From JAYYZW01 sp965217605 (lineage in GTDB: Bacteria; Pseudomonadota; Gammaproteobacteria; Ga0077536): a DNA stretch of 64,000 nt. Below the pieces are notes generated by a model, which was not told the DNA's origin, did no database searches, and saw nothing but the letters and a program-made list of their open reading frames with translations. Shown here piece after piece: positions 1 through 9,109 of the stretch. Where the stretch lies: positions 186,001-250,000 of the forward strand of contig CBDCJB010000001.1 in the NCBI GenBank assembly GCA_965217605.1, written 5' to 3'. The first letter of the stretch is position 1. Each line of letters opens with the position of its first letter. The translations under genes were made by a program, and so were the position numbers.

Positions 1-107
1 AAGCCTGACGACAAACGTTGAATCGTAGTCGACAGTTCGTTCTGCGTGCGGTTCAAATTCCGCTGCGCAGTCAGGGAAAGAAGATTCGTATTAATACTTT
101 GAGGCAT
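1..107 (-). CDS. fliC: Flagellin, N-terminal part (runs off the left edge)
   Basis: Reading leftwards from the ATG at 107, the first 35 codons begin MPQSINTNLLSL and continue through TAQRNLNRTQNEL to an RLSSG motif. This is the canonical D0 helix of flagellin, the filament subunit secreted by the flagellar type III system; the coiled coil of this segment packs in the filament core. The remaining roughly 90% of the gene lies outside the window. The start is fixed by a perfect GGAGG seven bases upstream, and a FliA-type promoter lies about 100 bases further up. It could be any of several flagellin paralogues, since the N-terminus alone does not separate them. No overlap with the next gene. Confidence 0.93.
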   Translation of the reverse strand, partial: MPQSINTNLLSLTAQRNLNRTQNELSTTIQRLSSG

Positions 108-128
108 GAGATTACCTCCTCAAGGAGG
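108..128 (-). promoter_or_regulatory. Flagellin ribosome binding site inside a small hairpin
   Basis: On the minus strand the Shine-Dalgarno GGAGG (plus 115-119) is directly preceded by its complement CCTCC (plus 124-128), separated by TTGA. mRNA could fold a 5-bp GC-rich stem with a four-base loop that hides the ribosome binding site seven bases before the flagellin ATG. The sequence shows the palindrome; translational control by it is inferred. Confidence 0.6.
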
Positions 129-172
129 ACACCCATGCGTGACAGCAAGGGCATCGTTCAACTTTGACGGAT

Positions 173-192
173 ATACCCTTGATCCAGGGTAT
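173..192 (-). promoter_or_regulatory. Second hairpin in the flagellin leader
   Basis: A perfect 7-bp inverted repeat (ATACCCT / AGGGTAT, loop of six) lies about 13 bases downstream of the predicted sigma-28 transcription start, in the 5' leader of flagellin mRNA. It may stabilise the 5' end of the transcript or bind a regulator. No run of T follows, so it is not a typical terminator. Confidence 0.45.
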
Positions 193-211
193 TCACCGCC
201 TCCGGAGTGAG

Positions 212-238
212 GTATCGGTTTGGGCGGCAAAAACTTTA
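212..238 (-). promoter_or_regulatory. Sigma-28 (FliA) promoter of flagellin
   Basis: On the minus strand the -35 element TAAAGTTT (plus 231-238) matches the FliA consensus exactly. It is followed by an 11-base spacer and the -10 element ACCGATAC (plus 212-219), against consensus GCCGATAA. Transcription should start near 205, giving a leader of about 100 nt. FliA promoters drive late flagellar genes after hook completion, which fits the gene downstream. Confidence 0.88.
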
Positions 239-294
239 GTTAAAACGGCAAGGGTTGCCGGGGGGTAGGCGAGGGGATGCCGGCGAATCGGAAT

Positions 295-960
295 CTACGC
301 CGGCTTCGCGCTCCAGGCCGGCGCTTCTTCCTCGATCAGGGCCTTGACGCTGTCTCGCTCACACATGCGCTCGACGAAGCCCGCCAGGTGCGGCCAGGAT
401 TCGGCGTCGACTGCAATACCGGCGTGTTTCAGGTTGACGTGAATCGAAGCAACGGTGATGTCTGCGATGCTCAGCGCATTTCCGGCAAAGAATTCCTTTT
501 CGCCGAGATTGGTATCGAGGTAGTTCCAGAATTTCGGAATCTCGTTTTCGACGACCTCCGCGACTTCCGCTTTCACAGCATCGTCGACCGGCTGCTGCGA
601 AATCATGGGATTGACGACCAACGGAAAAAAGACCTTGCCCCCCGCGACTGCCACGAATCCTCCGTCGATGAACTCTTCGATCCAAAGGGCGTGAACGTAG
701 TCCTCATCGGTTCCCGGGTAGAGCGGTGGCGCCGGGTTCTTGCGCTCGATGTATTGGCAAATACAGCTCGAATCGTTGACGATGCGCTCGCCGTCGAGCA
801 GCGCGGGAATCTTGCCGAGCGGACTTATGTCACGCCACCCGGCCGGGGGCGAGAACGGGCTCACCTGCTCCAATTCGTAATCGAGGCCTTTTTCGGCCAT
901 TAAAATCCGGACCTTGCGTACGAAGGGCGACACATTTGCGCCCATGATCTTGTAAGCCAT
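295..960 (-). CDS. Glutathione S-transferase family protein
   Basis: 221 aa, the usual length for a cytosolic GST. The N-terminal thioredoxin-fold domain opens with MAYKIMGANVSPFVRKVRI, the cis-proline appears in KIPAL (about residues 50-54), and the glutathione gamma-glutamyl contact is NDSSC (about 62-66). The all-alpha C-terminal domain carries the ALSIADI N-capping motif. These proteins conjugate or use glutathione on electrophiles or in isomerisations; the substrate is not evident. It is followed on the same strand, 22 bases upstream, by the LolA-like gene and exporter, so it may be the last gene of that transcript. Subclass not assigned. Confidence 0.9.
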   Translation of the reverse strand: MAYKIMGANVSPFVRKVRILMAEKGLDYELEQVSPFSPPAGWRDISPLGKIPALLDGERIVNDSSCICQYIERKNPAPPLYPGTDEDYVHALWIEEFIDGGFVAVAGGKVFFPLVVNPMISQQPVDDAVKAEVAEVVENEIPKFWNYLDTNLGEKEFFAGNALSIADITVASIHVNLKHAGIAVDAESWPHLAGFVERMCERDSVKALIEEEAPAWSAKPA

Positions 961-982
961 GTATTGCTCTCCTGCGTTGCCG

Positions 983-1765
983 TTATCGCATCCGTTTCAG
1001 CGTATTGCGATCGAAATCCCGGTCGTTCAGCCCGGTTTTGAATTCGTAGTTGCTCCATACCAGTTCGGTGCTCTTACCCGTCTGGTGATTGACCATATGC
1101 ATTCGGCCCGGCCGCCAAAATTGATCGAGATATTGTTGATATTCCGATGACAGGAGCGTTTTGAGCTGGGCATTCTTGCGGTCGAAAAATTCGATCTTCA
1201 CGGCCTGATACATGTCTTTGTCGATCCAGACGATCTGCCGCGTATAGCCGGAATTTTCGTACGCGGGATAGGCTTCGACGACGAACGCGGGGCGGCCGTC
1301 CAAGTCCTCGTCCCGGAGCCATTTATAGGTGTATTTTTCGACTTCCTGCGAAGTGAGATCCTCGTAGGCAAACTCGCTCCCGACAAAAGGCCCCGATTTG
1401 TTCGCCGATGCGATGCGCTTCACCCGTTTGAGCGCGGGCAGATACAGCCATTGATCGTCCGGCGTCAGCGCATGGGTATAACTCAAAAACGCAGTACCCT
1501 TGATATCTTTCGGCGAGTCGAACACCGACAGGCTCTTGTCGCCGTCGCCGATGACTTCCAGCGAATTGATGCGGAGCTTGCGTGTGCTCTCTTCGCCCTG
1601 TTTGTTGCGCAGGACCATCTCCATATTGGCTTTGCCATCGATCCAGCCTTCATCGCGTTTATCAGCCGCGATAGCGATGGCGAGGCCCTTTTCTTCCGGC
1701 GTTTCCGCCGTGGCGTCAAGCGGCAGCAGCGCGATCAGCGCTATGCACAACAATCGAGGCGTCAT
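983..1765 (-). CDS. LolA-like outer-membrane lipoprotein-sorting family protein
   Basis: About 260 aa with a signal peptide (MTPRLLCIALIALLPLDATA). The body matches the secreted LolA-like proteins that accompany HAE3/MMPL exporters: SLSVFDSPKDIKGTAFLSYTH, DDQWLYLPALKRVKRI, and FDRKNAQLKTL. They are thought to be periplasmic lipid or hydrophobe carriers working with the exporter. I chose the ATG at 1765; a start five codons upstream (1780) is also open. The gene overlaps the 3' end of the exporter gene by about 50 bases in another frame, which points to tight translational coupling. Family call is firm, transported substrate unknown. Confidence 0.82.
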   Translation of the reverse strand: MTPRLLCIALIALLPLDATAETPEEKGLAIAIAADKRDEGWIDGKANMEMVLRNKQGEESTRKLRINSLEVIGDGDKSLSVFDSPKDIKGTAFLSYTHALTPDDQWLYLPALKRVKRIASANKSGPFVGSEFAYEDLTSQEVEKYTYKWLRDEDLDGRPAFVVEAYPAYENSGYTRQIVWIDKDMYQAVKIEFFDRKNAQLKTLLSSEYQQYLDQFWRPGRMHMVNHQTGKSTELVWSNYEFKTGLNDRDFDRNTLKRMR

Positions 1766-4058
1766 CGTCGTCTCCTTCAATTTTCATGAGTAGTGGTGGT
1801 AATAACAAAAAGTCGGTGAACAGAGCCAGCGAAATCACGACTGCGCTCATCAGGCCCATGGCAGAGTTGATTTCGAAGCTGGATGTCGCGAGCACCGAAA
1901 ACCCGACCACTAATACGATGCTCGTGACGAACAACGCGTGGCCGACGGTTCTAAAGGCGTAACGCACCGCGTCCTGCGCCGGCAATCTCTTTTCGCGCCG
2001 TGCGCGGAGATACTTCGATAAAAAGTGGACCGAGTCATCGACGACGATACCCAAGGTCAAGCTCGCAACGATCGACAGCGCGAGGCCCACCTGTCCGACG
2101 AAAATACCCCATAGCCCGAAGCCCATCGCGGCCGGAACGAGGTTGGGGATCAAGCTAACCAGCCCAAGTTTCAGCGAACGTAAAGCGAGGATCAAGATCA
2201 TCGAAATCAGTACGAGCGCCACGGTGGTTCCGATCAGCATCGCGCTGATATTGCGTTTGCCGATATTGGAAAACATCAAGTTGGCGCCGGCGCTATTGGC
2301 AGATGCAACCGCCGGTGCGTTTTTATCCAGCCAGTCGAGGGCGCGCACATCGAACCCCACCTGTTCGTTACTGGATACGAGCGTCATCGTGGCCGCGACC
2401 TTGGTCGAGGACTTGTCGACGTTGATCTGGTTATTGAGATCGAGGCCGTAGGGTAAGGACATTTCATAGAGCAACAGGTATTGCGCGGCCAGTTCGCGGT
2501 CTTCGGGCAGGCGGTAGAAGCTGTCGTCATCGGCGTGCATATTCTTGTTCAGGCGCTTCATGACATTGGTAATGCGATCGACGTGGACGATCTCGCGTTG
2601 TGTCTCCAACCACTCGGAAAATCGTTCGACGTCGGCTAGAAAAGCGGGATCGCTGATGCCGCCCGACTCGCCCGATTCGAGCGAGTAATTGATAACGTAA
2701 AGGCCCGTGAGGTTGTCGAGGGTGAAATCGGTATCCGTCCGGAAGGCGATGGATTTATCGAAATAATGCAAAAAGACATCGTTCAATTCATTGCGCGGCA
2801 CATTCGCAATGGACGCGACGATAACGATGGTGGTGCCCCATAGCAGCATCCGTCGACGCTTGATCACGAACTCAGCCAGGCGTTCCATCAACGACGCATG
2901 TGACTCTTGTTTTTGTCGCGCGCTAACCGGTAAGAGCGTTAGCGCCGAAGGCAGAAACGTGACGGAGAGTATGAACGATACGAGAACACCAATCGCGACG
3001 ATGGTGCCGAGATCACGGAAGGGTGGCACGTCGGAAAAATTCAACGTGAGAAAGCCGATCGAAGTCGTCAAGCTTGCGACGAAGACCGGCTGCAGATTGA
3101 CCCTGAGACTTTCTTCCATCGCTTGAGCGCGGGCCTCCCCGTGACGTAATCCATACAGAAAAGTCACGAGCACGTGCACGCAATTAGCGATCGCCACCGT
3201 GAGAATGATGATAGGCGCCGTGGACGTCGCCGTGGTCAACCCAATGCCCAAATGGCCGGCAATGCCCATCGCCGTGATAATCGAGAAACCGATGACTAAA
3301 AGGGTCACCAGTGTGCCGAAGAACCCACCTACGAGCACAGCCAGGATGGCCAGCATCAGCGTGAAACTTATCGGGATCAGCGATGACGAGTCGTTGACGG
3401 CCGACTCGAAGAACGTGTTGTTCATCATCACCATGCCGGTGAGATAAGCGTCGATGTCGGGGTAACGCTGCTCGAACTCGGCGACCATCGTACGTACGGC
3501 GTAGGCGACCTGCGGCGTGGCCTCATTGAGGTCCTCCACCGGGATCTGCGCGGTTATATTGATAGCGGTGACGTGGCCGCGTTCGGAAATCAGCCGTTTG
3601 TACAAGGCGGGTTCGGCCATGACGAGTTCGCGTACGCGCGCAATGTCATGATCGGATTGGGCTAACGCGTCCTTGACCATGTCGCGTACGATGAGGTCGT
3701 CCTCAGTCGCTTCGGAATATTGGAAATTCGTGATCGAATCGACCCGGTTCGAATAGGGGGTTTGCCACGCCGCTTCGGTCAATTCCTCGACCGCGTTCAA
3801 GGTCTCCCGCGTAAAGACCTGGCCATCGCGCGGTGCGATGACGATCATCACGTTATCGGTTTTGGCGTAGGTTTTTTCGAGCGCCTCGAAGGCTAACAAC
3901 TGCGGGTTGTCCTCACCGAAGAAGACGCGATAGCTCGAATCGAAATACAGATTCTTGCCGCCGTAAGCGCCGGCGCAGACACCGATCAGCCCGAGCCCGA
4001 TCAGCAGCCAGCGATGGGCGAGGACCCATTTGGCGTAGGCGGCTTCAAAGGCTTTCAT
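1716..4058 (-). CDS. HAE3-family RND/MMPL exporter
   Basis: About 780 aa, with the RND half-repeat organisation of the hydrophobe/amphiphile efflux-3 family. There is an N-terminal transmembrane helix, a large periplasmic loop, five helices, a second helix and loop, then a final helix bundle containing LGIVVDDSVHFL. Such proteins export hydrophobic molecules (for example hopanoids) from the inner membrane. I chose the ATG at 4058 (MKAFEAAYAKWVL) because the homologous exporter at the right end of the window starts at the equivalent MDPFEATYARWVL; the frame is open to 4094, where it would overlap the TetR gene. Downstream lies its LolA-like partner. Regulation by the adjacent TetR is likely. 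Confidence 0.9.
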   Translation of the reverse strand: MKAFEAAYAKWVLAHRWLLIGLGLIGVCAGAYGGKNLYFDSSYRVFFGEDNPQLLAFEALEKTYAKTDNVMIVIAPRDGQVFTRETLNAVEELTEAAWQTPYSNRVDSITNFQYSEATEDDLIVRDMVKDALAQSDHDIARVRELVMAEPALYKRLISERGHVTAINITAQIPVEDLNEATPQVAYAVRTMVAEFEQRYPDIDAYLTGMVMMNNTFFESAVNDSSSLIPISFTLMLAILAVLVGGFFGTLVTLLVIGFSIITAMGIAGHLGIGLTTATSTAPIIILTVAIANCVHVLVTFLYGLRHGEARAQAMEESLRVNLQPVFVASLTTSIGFLTLNFSDVPPFRDLGTIVAIGVLVSFILSVTFLPSALTLLPVSARQKQESHASLMERLAEFVIKRRRMLLWGTTIVIVASIANVPRNELNDVFLHYFDKSIAFRTDTDFTLDNLTGLYVINYSLESGESGGISDPAFLADVERFSEWLETQREIVHVDRITNVMKRLNKNMHADDDSFYRLPEDRELAAQYLLLYEMSLPYGLDLNNQINVDKSSTKVAATMTLVSSNEQVGFDVRALDWLDKNAPAVASANSAGANLMFSNIGKRNISAMLIGTTVALVLISMILILALRSLKLGLVSLIPNLVPAAMGFGLWGIFVGQVGLALSIVASLTLGIVVDDSVHFLSKYLRARREKRLPAQDAVRYAFRTVGHALFVTSIVLVVGFSVLATSSFEINSAMGLMSAVVISLALFTDFLLLPPLLMKIEGDDDDASIVVHSADRAAAA

Positions 4059-4090
4059 GCGCGATGCCTCGAATGCGACCAACCTGAATA

Positions 4091-4726
4091 TCACGCAGAA
4101 TATTCATTTATTCGAGCGGACGCGCGCTCGCGCAGACCAGCGACGACGAGCGCCACCACCCCGCGTGCGCGACGATCGAAATCTTCGCGCGCGAACAGTC
4201 CGACGAACAGCGGCACGTCAAACAACACGAACGCGCTATACACGTTCCGGGCGGTATCGATGACGTCGTCGATATCAAACTCGCCGCTATCTATGCCAGA
4301 GCTTAAGATTTCAGCTATAAGCGCGTGATGTTTAGACATTTTATCGTGAACTAGTTCAGGCCGCTCGCGGGCGATGAAGGCCACGACCTCGCCGATCTTC
4401 GAGTCCGGATCTGCCAACTCGTGGGAATGCTCGATCATGCCGAGGGCGTAATTCGTGAGCTTCTCAGCGGGCGTCAGGCGCGGGTCGCGGGCCACGTCAC
4501 GCAACCGTTCGAGCCGTTCGGTCATACAGCGCCCCGCACATTCGGCGGCAATATCCTGCTTATTCGCGAAATATCGGTAGAGATTCGCGGCCGACATACC
4601 GGCGTCGTCGGCGATCTCCGCCATCGTGGTCTTGTGATACCCGAATTGCAGAAGGCGTGCCTGCGCGACGTCCAGGATCTGCTCGCGGGCCGTCTGCGCG
4701 GCGTGTTGGGACTGATCGATGGTCAT
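4091..4726 (-). CDS. TetR/AcrR-family transcriptional regulator
   Basis: 211 aa. A TetR N-terminal helix-turn-helix covers about residues 13-58, with TTMAEIADDAGMSAANLYRYF as the recognition helix region; the C-terminal ligand/dimer domain is divergent. It is the first gene of the TetR-exporter-LolA-like unit, running into the exporter gene on the same strand. A 24-bp near-perfect palindrome sits 24 bases upstream of its start, consistent with autoregulation and repression of the exporter until a hydrophobic ligand binds. The ligand is not predictable. Confidence 0.92.
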   Translation of the reverse strand: MTIDQSQHAAQTAREQILDVAQARLLQFGYHKTTMAEIADDAGMSAANLYRYFANKQDIAAECAGRCMTERLERLRDVARDPRLTPAEKLTNYALGMIEHSHELADPDSKIGEVVAFIARERPELVHDKMSKHHALIAEILSSGIDSGEFDIDDVIDTARNVYSAFVLFDVPLFVGLFAREDFDRRARGVVALVVAGLRERASARINEYSA

Positions 4727-4749
4727 AGGTGCAACGCAGCAAAAAGTAA

Positions 4750-4773
4750 CTGAATTCTAAATTTAAAATTCAG
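4750..4773. promoter_or_regulatory. Probable TetR operator (24-bp palindrome)
   Basis: Two 12-base half sites of the form CTGAATTYTAAA face each other with one mismatch, immediately upstream of the TetR gene start and inside its expected promoter. Size, position and symmetry fit a TetR-family operator. Binding is inferred from location. Confidence 0.65.
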
Positions 4774-4839
4774 CGTTTTGAATGTCAAGCCCCACGGCCG
4801 CTGCGCCGCCGCGTTACGGCCCCGTGCTCGGGTTGGATC

Positions 4840-6552
4840 TCAGCGGCGTTTGCGTCGCGCTTTACGCTCGAACTCCCGCCGCAGGCGCTTGGCGATGGCG
4901 GTGGCGGCGCTGGGGCGCCCGTTATCCATCGCCTTCGCGGCGCGGTCTATGGCCTGTTCCACGCGCTTGGCCGGTAGCAGGTGCGGCCGTGACTGGACTA
5001 ATTCGACGACTTCGCTCAACTCACGGTGCGCGACGATCGATTTTTCGGCCAGATCGATTTTGCGCGGACTGGCGCCGAGCGCCTTCGCTCTACGCACCAG
5101 CGCTTCCGCCTGCGTGTAGTCTCCCGCTTCCACGGCCGCTTCGAATGCCTTCGCGAGATCGGCCGCAGCGTCCTCTGGCGGGTCGTCTCGCGGAATCAAC
5201 GCCGGCGGTTGAGGCACGGGCGCCACCTGTACGGGCTCGGGTACCGGGTCTGGCTGCGAGGGCGGGGGCGGCGCCGGTTCTGGCGCTGAGATTGGCGCCG
5301 GCTTCGGCTCTGGCTCTGGTTCTGGTTCCGGCGCATCGACCACCGCATCTTGATCGACCTTCGGCGGCGCCACGTCATCTTCGGTGGCGTCCTCGGGAAG
5401 CGTTGGCGTGGCGTCGGAAGATCCGGACGCGGGTTGCGCTCCCGTTGCGGGCTCGGTCGGTTCTTCCTCACTGGCAAGAATCAGAAAGATAATGACGGCG
5501 GCGAGCCATACCCGTTTGCGGCGGTACCAGCGTTTTTTCTTGGGTTCAGCCTCGGGTTGCGCCGGCGCGGGCACGCGCACAGTGTCGGCGACGACCGTCT
5601 CCACTTCCGCCGGATCACGAGCCGTCGCCGACGACGACCCGACCGCGGCCTCGTTTAGCGTCACCGAGCCGTCGATCAGCGCTCGCCAGGCCGCGATGTC
5701 GATCGGCCGATCGTCGCCGCGGAAACGCAGGCCGGCATCGATGGCGGTGAGTAAAGACGGCGCATAGGCGCCTTCCGCCAGCTCCGAACACGGGATCAGC
5801 GGGTCGCCCTTGTTTTCCAATATGCCGCGTCCTCGATCGACCGCGGCTAACGGCGCAACACCGGTCACGCAGCGGTAGGCCGTTGCGGCAAGCGCGTAAA
5901 TATCCGTCCACGGTCCCTGTTGCTTGCCGTCGGATTGGTATTGCTCGAACGGCGCGTAACCGGGTGAGACGAGCGTCGTCAAGGTCTGGGTATGTTCGCT
6001 CAAGGCCTGCCGGGCCGATCCGAAATCGATCAACACGGCGCGACCGTCGTCACGCAAATAAATGTTCGGTGGTTTGATGTCGCGATGTATGAATCCGGCC
6101 CGATGCACCGTGTCGAGTCCATCCATGCACGCTTCGAGTATGTTGACGAGTTGATCCTCGGGGAGCGTCTTTTTGTCCTTTAAGGCGGCGCCCAGGGTTC
6201 CACCGCGCTCGAATCGCATCACCAGATAAGCCGTACCGTGTTCCTCGAATACCGACAAGACGCGTACGACGGCGGGGTGGTCGAAGCGCGCCAGCGTACG
6301 GCCTTCACTGATAAAACGGTCCAGCCCCCACGCATAATCGGTGGCGTGATCGGGTGTCAATGGCAATACTTGCTGGTCGGGTCCGCGCGTCGCGATCGAA
6401 CCGGGCAGGTATTCCTTGATCGCGACCGCTTGATCCAGATTCGTATCCAGGGCGAGATAGGTAATGCCGAATCCACCGTGGCCCAGCACGCGTGAGATCC
6501 TGTACCAATGTACGTCGAAGTCACTCGGCAGAGCGTTCGGAATGGCACTCAT
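4840..6552 (-). CDS. Membrane-anchored Ser/Thr protein kinase
   Basis: 570 aa. Hanks-type kinase domain at about 13-290: glycine loop GHGGFG (24-29), catalytic lysine in AIKE (K46), Glu in SEGRTLA (E83), HRDIKPPN (156-163) and DFG (176-178). The APE motif is degenerate (APFEQY). A basic stop-transfer stretch and one transmembrane helix lie near 343-361. A proline/glutamate/alanine-rich linker follows, then a helical C-terminal domain rich in Lys/Arg. The kinase would face the cytoplasm with the rest in the periplasm. All residues needed for catalysis are present. Substrates and a partner phosphatase are not seen nearby, and it is transcribed away from the CoA-ligase gene. Confidence 0.9.
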   Translation of the reverse strand: MSAIPNALPSDFDVHWYRISRVLGHGGFGITYLALDTNLDQAVAIKEYLPGSIATRGPDQQVLPLTPDHATDYAWGLDRFISEGRTLARFDHPAVVRVLSVFEEHGTAYLVMRFERGGTLGAALKDKKTLPEDQLVNILEACMDGLDTVHRAGFIHRDIKPPNIYLRDDGRAVLIDFGSARQALSEHTQTLTTLVSPGYAPFEQYQSDGKQQGPWTDIYALAATAYRCVTGVAPLAAVDRGRGILENKGDPLIPCSELAEGAYAPSLLTAIDAGLRFRGDDRPIDIAAWRALIDGSVTLNEAAVGSSSATARDPAEVETVVADTVRVPAPAQPEAEPKKKRWYRRKRVWLAAVIIFLILASEEEPTEPATGAQPASGSSDATPTLPEDATEDDVAPPKVDQDAVVDAPEPEPEPEPKPAPISAPEPAPPPPSQPDPVPEPVQVAPVPQPPALIPRDDPPEDAAADLAKAFEAAVEAGDYTQAEALVRRAKALGASPRKIDLAEKSIVAHRELSEVVELVQSRPHLLPAKRVEQAIDRAAKAMDNGRPSAATAIAKRLRREFERKARRKRR

Positions 6553-6678
6553 AATGGGAGGCCTATAGGCAAAGGTGGCATCTGTAATGAATGTCCGCGA
6601 TGATTACGTCAGCATGATGTTGACGGGTGTCCACATCTATAACGTTTGAATCTGCAGCCGGTTGACCAGGGGGAGGCG

Positions 6679-8340
6679 ATGACGAATTTACTCAAACGTG
6701 GTTCCACCTACGAAGAAGTCTATAACAATTTCGAATGGAACATCCCTGAGTACTACAACATTGCAGACGACGTGTGCGATCGATGGGCCGACGATGTGGG
6801 ACGCGTCGCGTTGGTATATGAGGATACGGATAAGAAACTGCACTCCTATACGTTCGCGGACGTGCGCAAATACGCGAACCAGCTTGCCAATACCCTTCGT
6901 GGATACGGGCTGAAGCGCGGCGATCGCGTAACACTGTTGCTCGCGCAAGACCCCGAGTGCGCAATCGCCCACGTCGCCTGTTGGAAAGCCGGCATGATAT
7001 CGGGGCCTACTTCAGTGCTGTTCGGCGGCGACGCGATCATCTACCGCTTGAACGACAGCCACGCCAAGGTGCTGATCACCGACGCCGCCAATTTTCCCAA
7101 GGTTCAAGAAGTGCGCGGCGAATGTCCATCGCTGGAGCGCGTGCTGGTCGTCGATGGCGATCCACCGGGGGCCTCCCATTTCTGGAAAACGATCGAGGAG
7201 GCCGACGATACGTTCACGAATGAAAAAATGTCGGCGGAGGATATCGCCTGGATCAGCTACACGTCTGGCACCACCGGCATGCCGAAGGGATCGGTTCAGC
7301 CCCACCGCATGATGCTCGGTCACATGCCGAGCCTCGAATACATCTACGACTTTTTCCCCGCACCCGGCGATGCCCTGTGGTCGCCGGCGGACTGGGCCTG
7401 GATGGCCGGCTTGATGGATATCCTGTTTCCGGGCTGGTTCCACGGTTGTAAGGTCGTCGCGACTGCGATGAAGGGCTTCGATGCGGAGGAGGCGTACCGC
7501 ATCATGGCCGAGCACGAGGTGACCTTGGCGCTGCTCACGCCGACGATGCTCAAACTCATGCGCCAAGTCCCCGATCCCTTGCAGCGCCACGACATCAAGT
7601 TGCGCGCCGTGCTCTCGGGGGGCGAGTCAGTGGGCGCAGGCTTATTGGAATGGGGGCAACAAGAGCTCAAACTCAGTATCAACGAAGGCTTCGGACAGAC
7701 CGAATGCAACGTGTTCCTTGCGAACAACGGCAGCGTCTGTCCGATCAAGCCCGGTTCACTCGGGCGGCCGACGCCCGGGACCGTCGCCGCCATCGTCGAC
7801 GATCAGGGCGTAGAACAGCCGCCGGGAACGGAGGGTCACATCGCGTGCAAGCGCCCGCATCCCGTGATGCTGCTCGAATACTTGAACAAACCGGACGCTA
7901 CGCGCGACAAGTTCATCGGTGACTGGTTGATCACCGGCGATCTAGGGCACATGGACGAGGACGGTTATTACTGGTTTCACGGCCGCAACGATGACGTGAT
8001 CACCAGTTCCGGCTACCGCATCGGTCCGGGTGAGATTGAAGACGCCCTGATCAAACACGATGCAGTGCAGATGGCCGCCGTGATCGGCGTGCCGGATCCG
8101 GTGCGCACCGAAGTCATCAAGGCTTTCGTCGTCCCCAGTGCGGGAATCGAGCCGAGTGAAGATCTCGTCGAAGAGCTGCGCGATTTCGTGCGCAGTCGAC
8201 TCGCCAAGCACGAGGTACCGAAGATGATCGAATTCGTTGATGGCTTTCCGATGACGACGACCGGGAAGATCATGCGCCGTGAACTGCGTCAACGCGAAAA
8301 GGACAAGATCGCCCAACAACAGAGCTACGGTGCGGCGTAA
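6679..8340 (+). CDS. Acyl-CoA synthetase (medium-chain/ACSM-like)
   Basis: 553 aa, an ANL-superfamily AMP-forming ligase. Motifs: P-loop YTSGTTGMPKG (about 194-204), NEGFGQTE (A5-like), the YWFHGRNDDVI hinge region and the C-terminal catalytic lysine in TTGKIMRREL. It activates a carboxylic acid with ATP and CoA. The DALWSPADWAWMAG segment is typical of the acetyl/medium-chain ACSM group, so a short, medium or aromatic acid is likely. I took the ATG at 6679 because GGGGGAGG lies directly upstream; an ATG at 6646 has no such site. The 3' end overlaps the convergent SDR gene by 16 bases. Confidence 0.9.
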   Translation: MTNLLKRGSTYEEVYNNFEWNIPEYYNIADDVCDRWADDVGRVALVYEDTDKKLHSYTFADVRKYANQLANTLRGYGLKRGDRVTLLLAQDPECAIAHVACWKAGMISGPTSVLFGGDAIIYRLNDSHAKVLITDAANFPKVQEVRGECPSLERVLVVDGDPPGASHFWKTIEEADDTFTNEKMSAEDIAWISYTSGTTGMPKGSVQPHRMMLGHMPSLEYIYDFFPAPGDALWSPADWAWMAGLMDILFPGWFHGCKVVATAMKGFDAEEAYRIMAEHEVTLALLTPTMLKLMRQVPDPLQRHDIKLRAVLSGGESVGAGLLEWGQQELKLSINEGFGQTECNVFLANNGSVCPIKPGSLGRPTPGTVAAIVDDQGVEQPPGTEGHIACKRPHPVMLLEYLNKPDATRDKFIGDWLITGDLGHMDEDGYYWFHGRNDDVITSSGYRIGPGEIEDALIKHDAVQMAAVIGVPDPVRTEVIKAFVVPSAGIEPSEDLVEELRDFVRSRLAKHEVPKMIEFVDGFPMTTTGKIMRRELRQREKDKIAQQQSYGAA

Positions 8341-9089
8341 CCCCCATCGACAGGCATTGCGATACCCGTGACAAACGACGACAGGTCCGACAACAACCAC
8401 ACCACGGCTTCCCCGATCTCCCGCGGTTCACCGAAGCGTCCAATCGGTTGCTGATCGACGAGGCTTTGTTTCGTGATACCGGTACCGGTCATCATGCGGT
8501 CGACCATCGGCGTTTGAATCACTCCCGGACACACCGCATTGACCCGGATCGCTTTGCGGGCATATTCGAGCGCGACGCACTTACTCAGCCCCACGACGCC
8601 GTGCTTGGCCGTGCCGTAAGCTGAACCGCCGCGTGTACCTACGAGCCCGGCGACCGAGGCGGTATTGACGATCGACCCCGTGCTTTCCTGTTTCAAAAAT
8701 TCCTCGATTTGATATTTCACGCATAACCAAACCGACTTCAAATCGACGTTGATCGTGCGGTCGAATTCAGCCTCCGACATCTTGGCGATACTCGCGATCG
8801 CGCCTTCTATGCCGGCGTTGTTGAACGCGCCGTCCAAACGCCCGTAGGCCTCGACGGTCGTAGCGACCACCCGTTTGACTTGTTCGGTATTCGTCACGTC
8901 GCACTCGACGAAACAGGCGCGCCCGCCACCCGTATTGATCTCGTCGGTGACGGCCTGGCCTGCTTCGGTGTTAACGTCGGCAATCGTCAAAGCCGCGCCT
9001 TCGTCGGCGCAGCGCAACGCGGTCGCACGTCCAATCCCGGTGCTGCCGCCGGTGATGAGGATCGCCTTGTTTTGCAGAATCCCGGGCAT
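8325..9089 (-). CDS. Short-chain dehydrogenase/reductase (SDR)
   Basis: 254 aa classical SDR: cofactor motif TGGSTGIG (13-20), NNAG (90-93), and the catalytic triad Ser145 with Y158-GTA-K162. D38 following the second strand favours NAD(H). It interconverts an alcohol and ketone; substrate unknown. It lies just downstream of the symporter on the same strand (20-base gap), so they are probably co-transcribed. Confidence 0.9.
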   Translation of the reverse strand: MPGILQNKAILITGGSTGIGRATALRCADEGAALTIADVNTEAGQAVTDEINTGGGRACFVECDVTNTEQVKRVVATTVEAYGRLDGAFNNAGIEGAIASIAKMSEAEFDRTINVDLKSVWLCVKYQIEEFLKQESTGSIVNTASVAGLVGTRGGSAYGTAKHGVVGLSKCVALEYARKAIRVNAVCPGVIQTPMVDRMMTGTGITKQSLVDQQPIGRFGEPREIGEAVVWLLSDLSSFVTGIAMPVDGGYAAP

Positions 9090-9109
9090 ATCAGCTTACC
9101 TCTAGCGGA

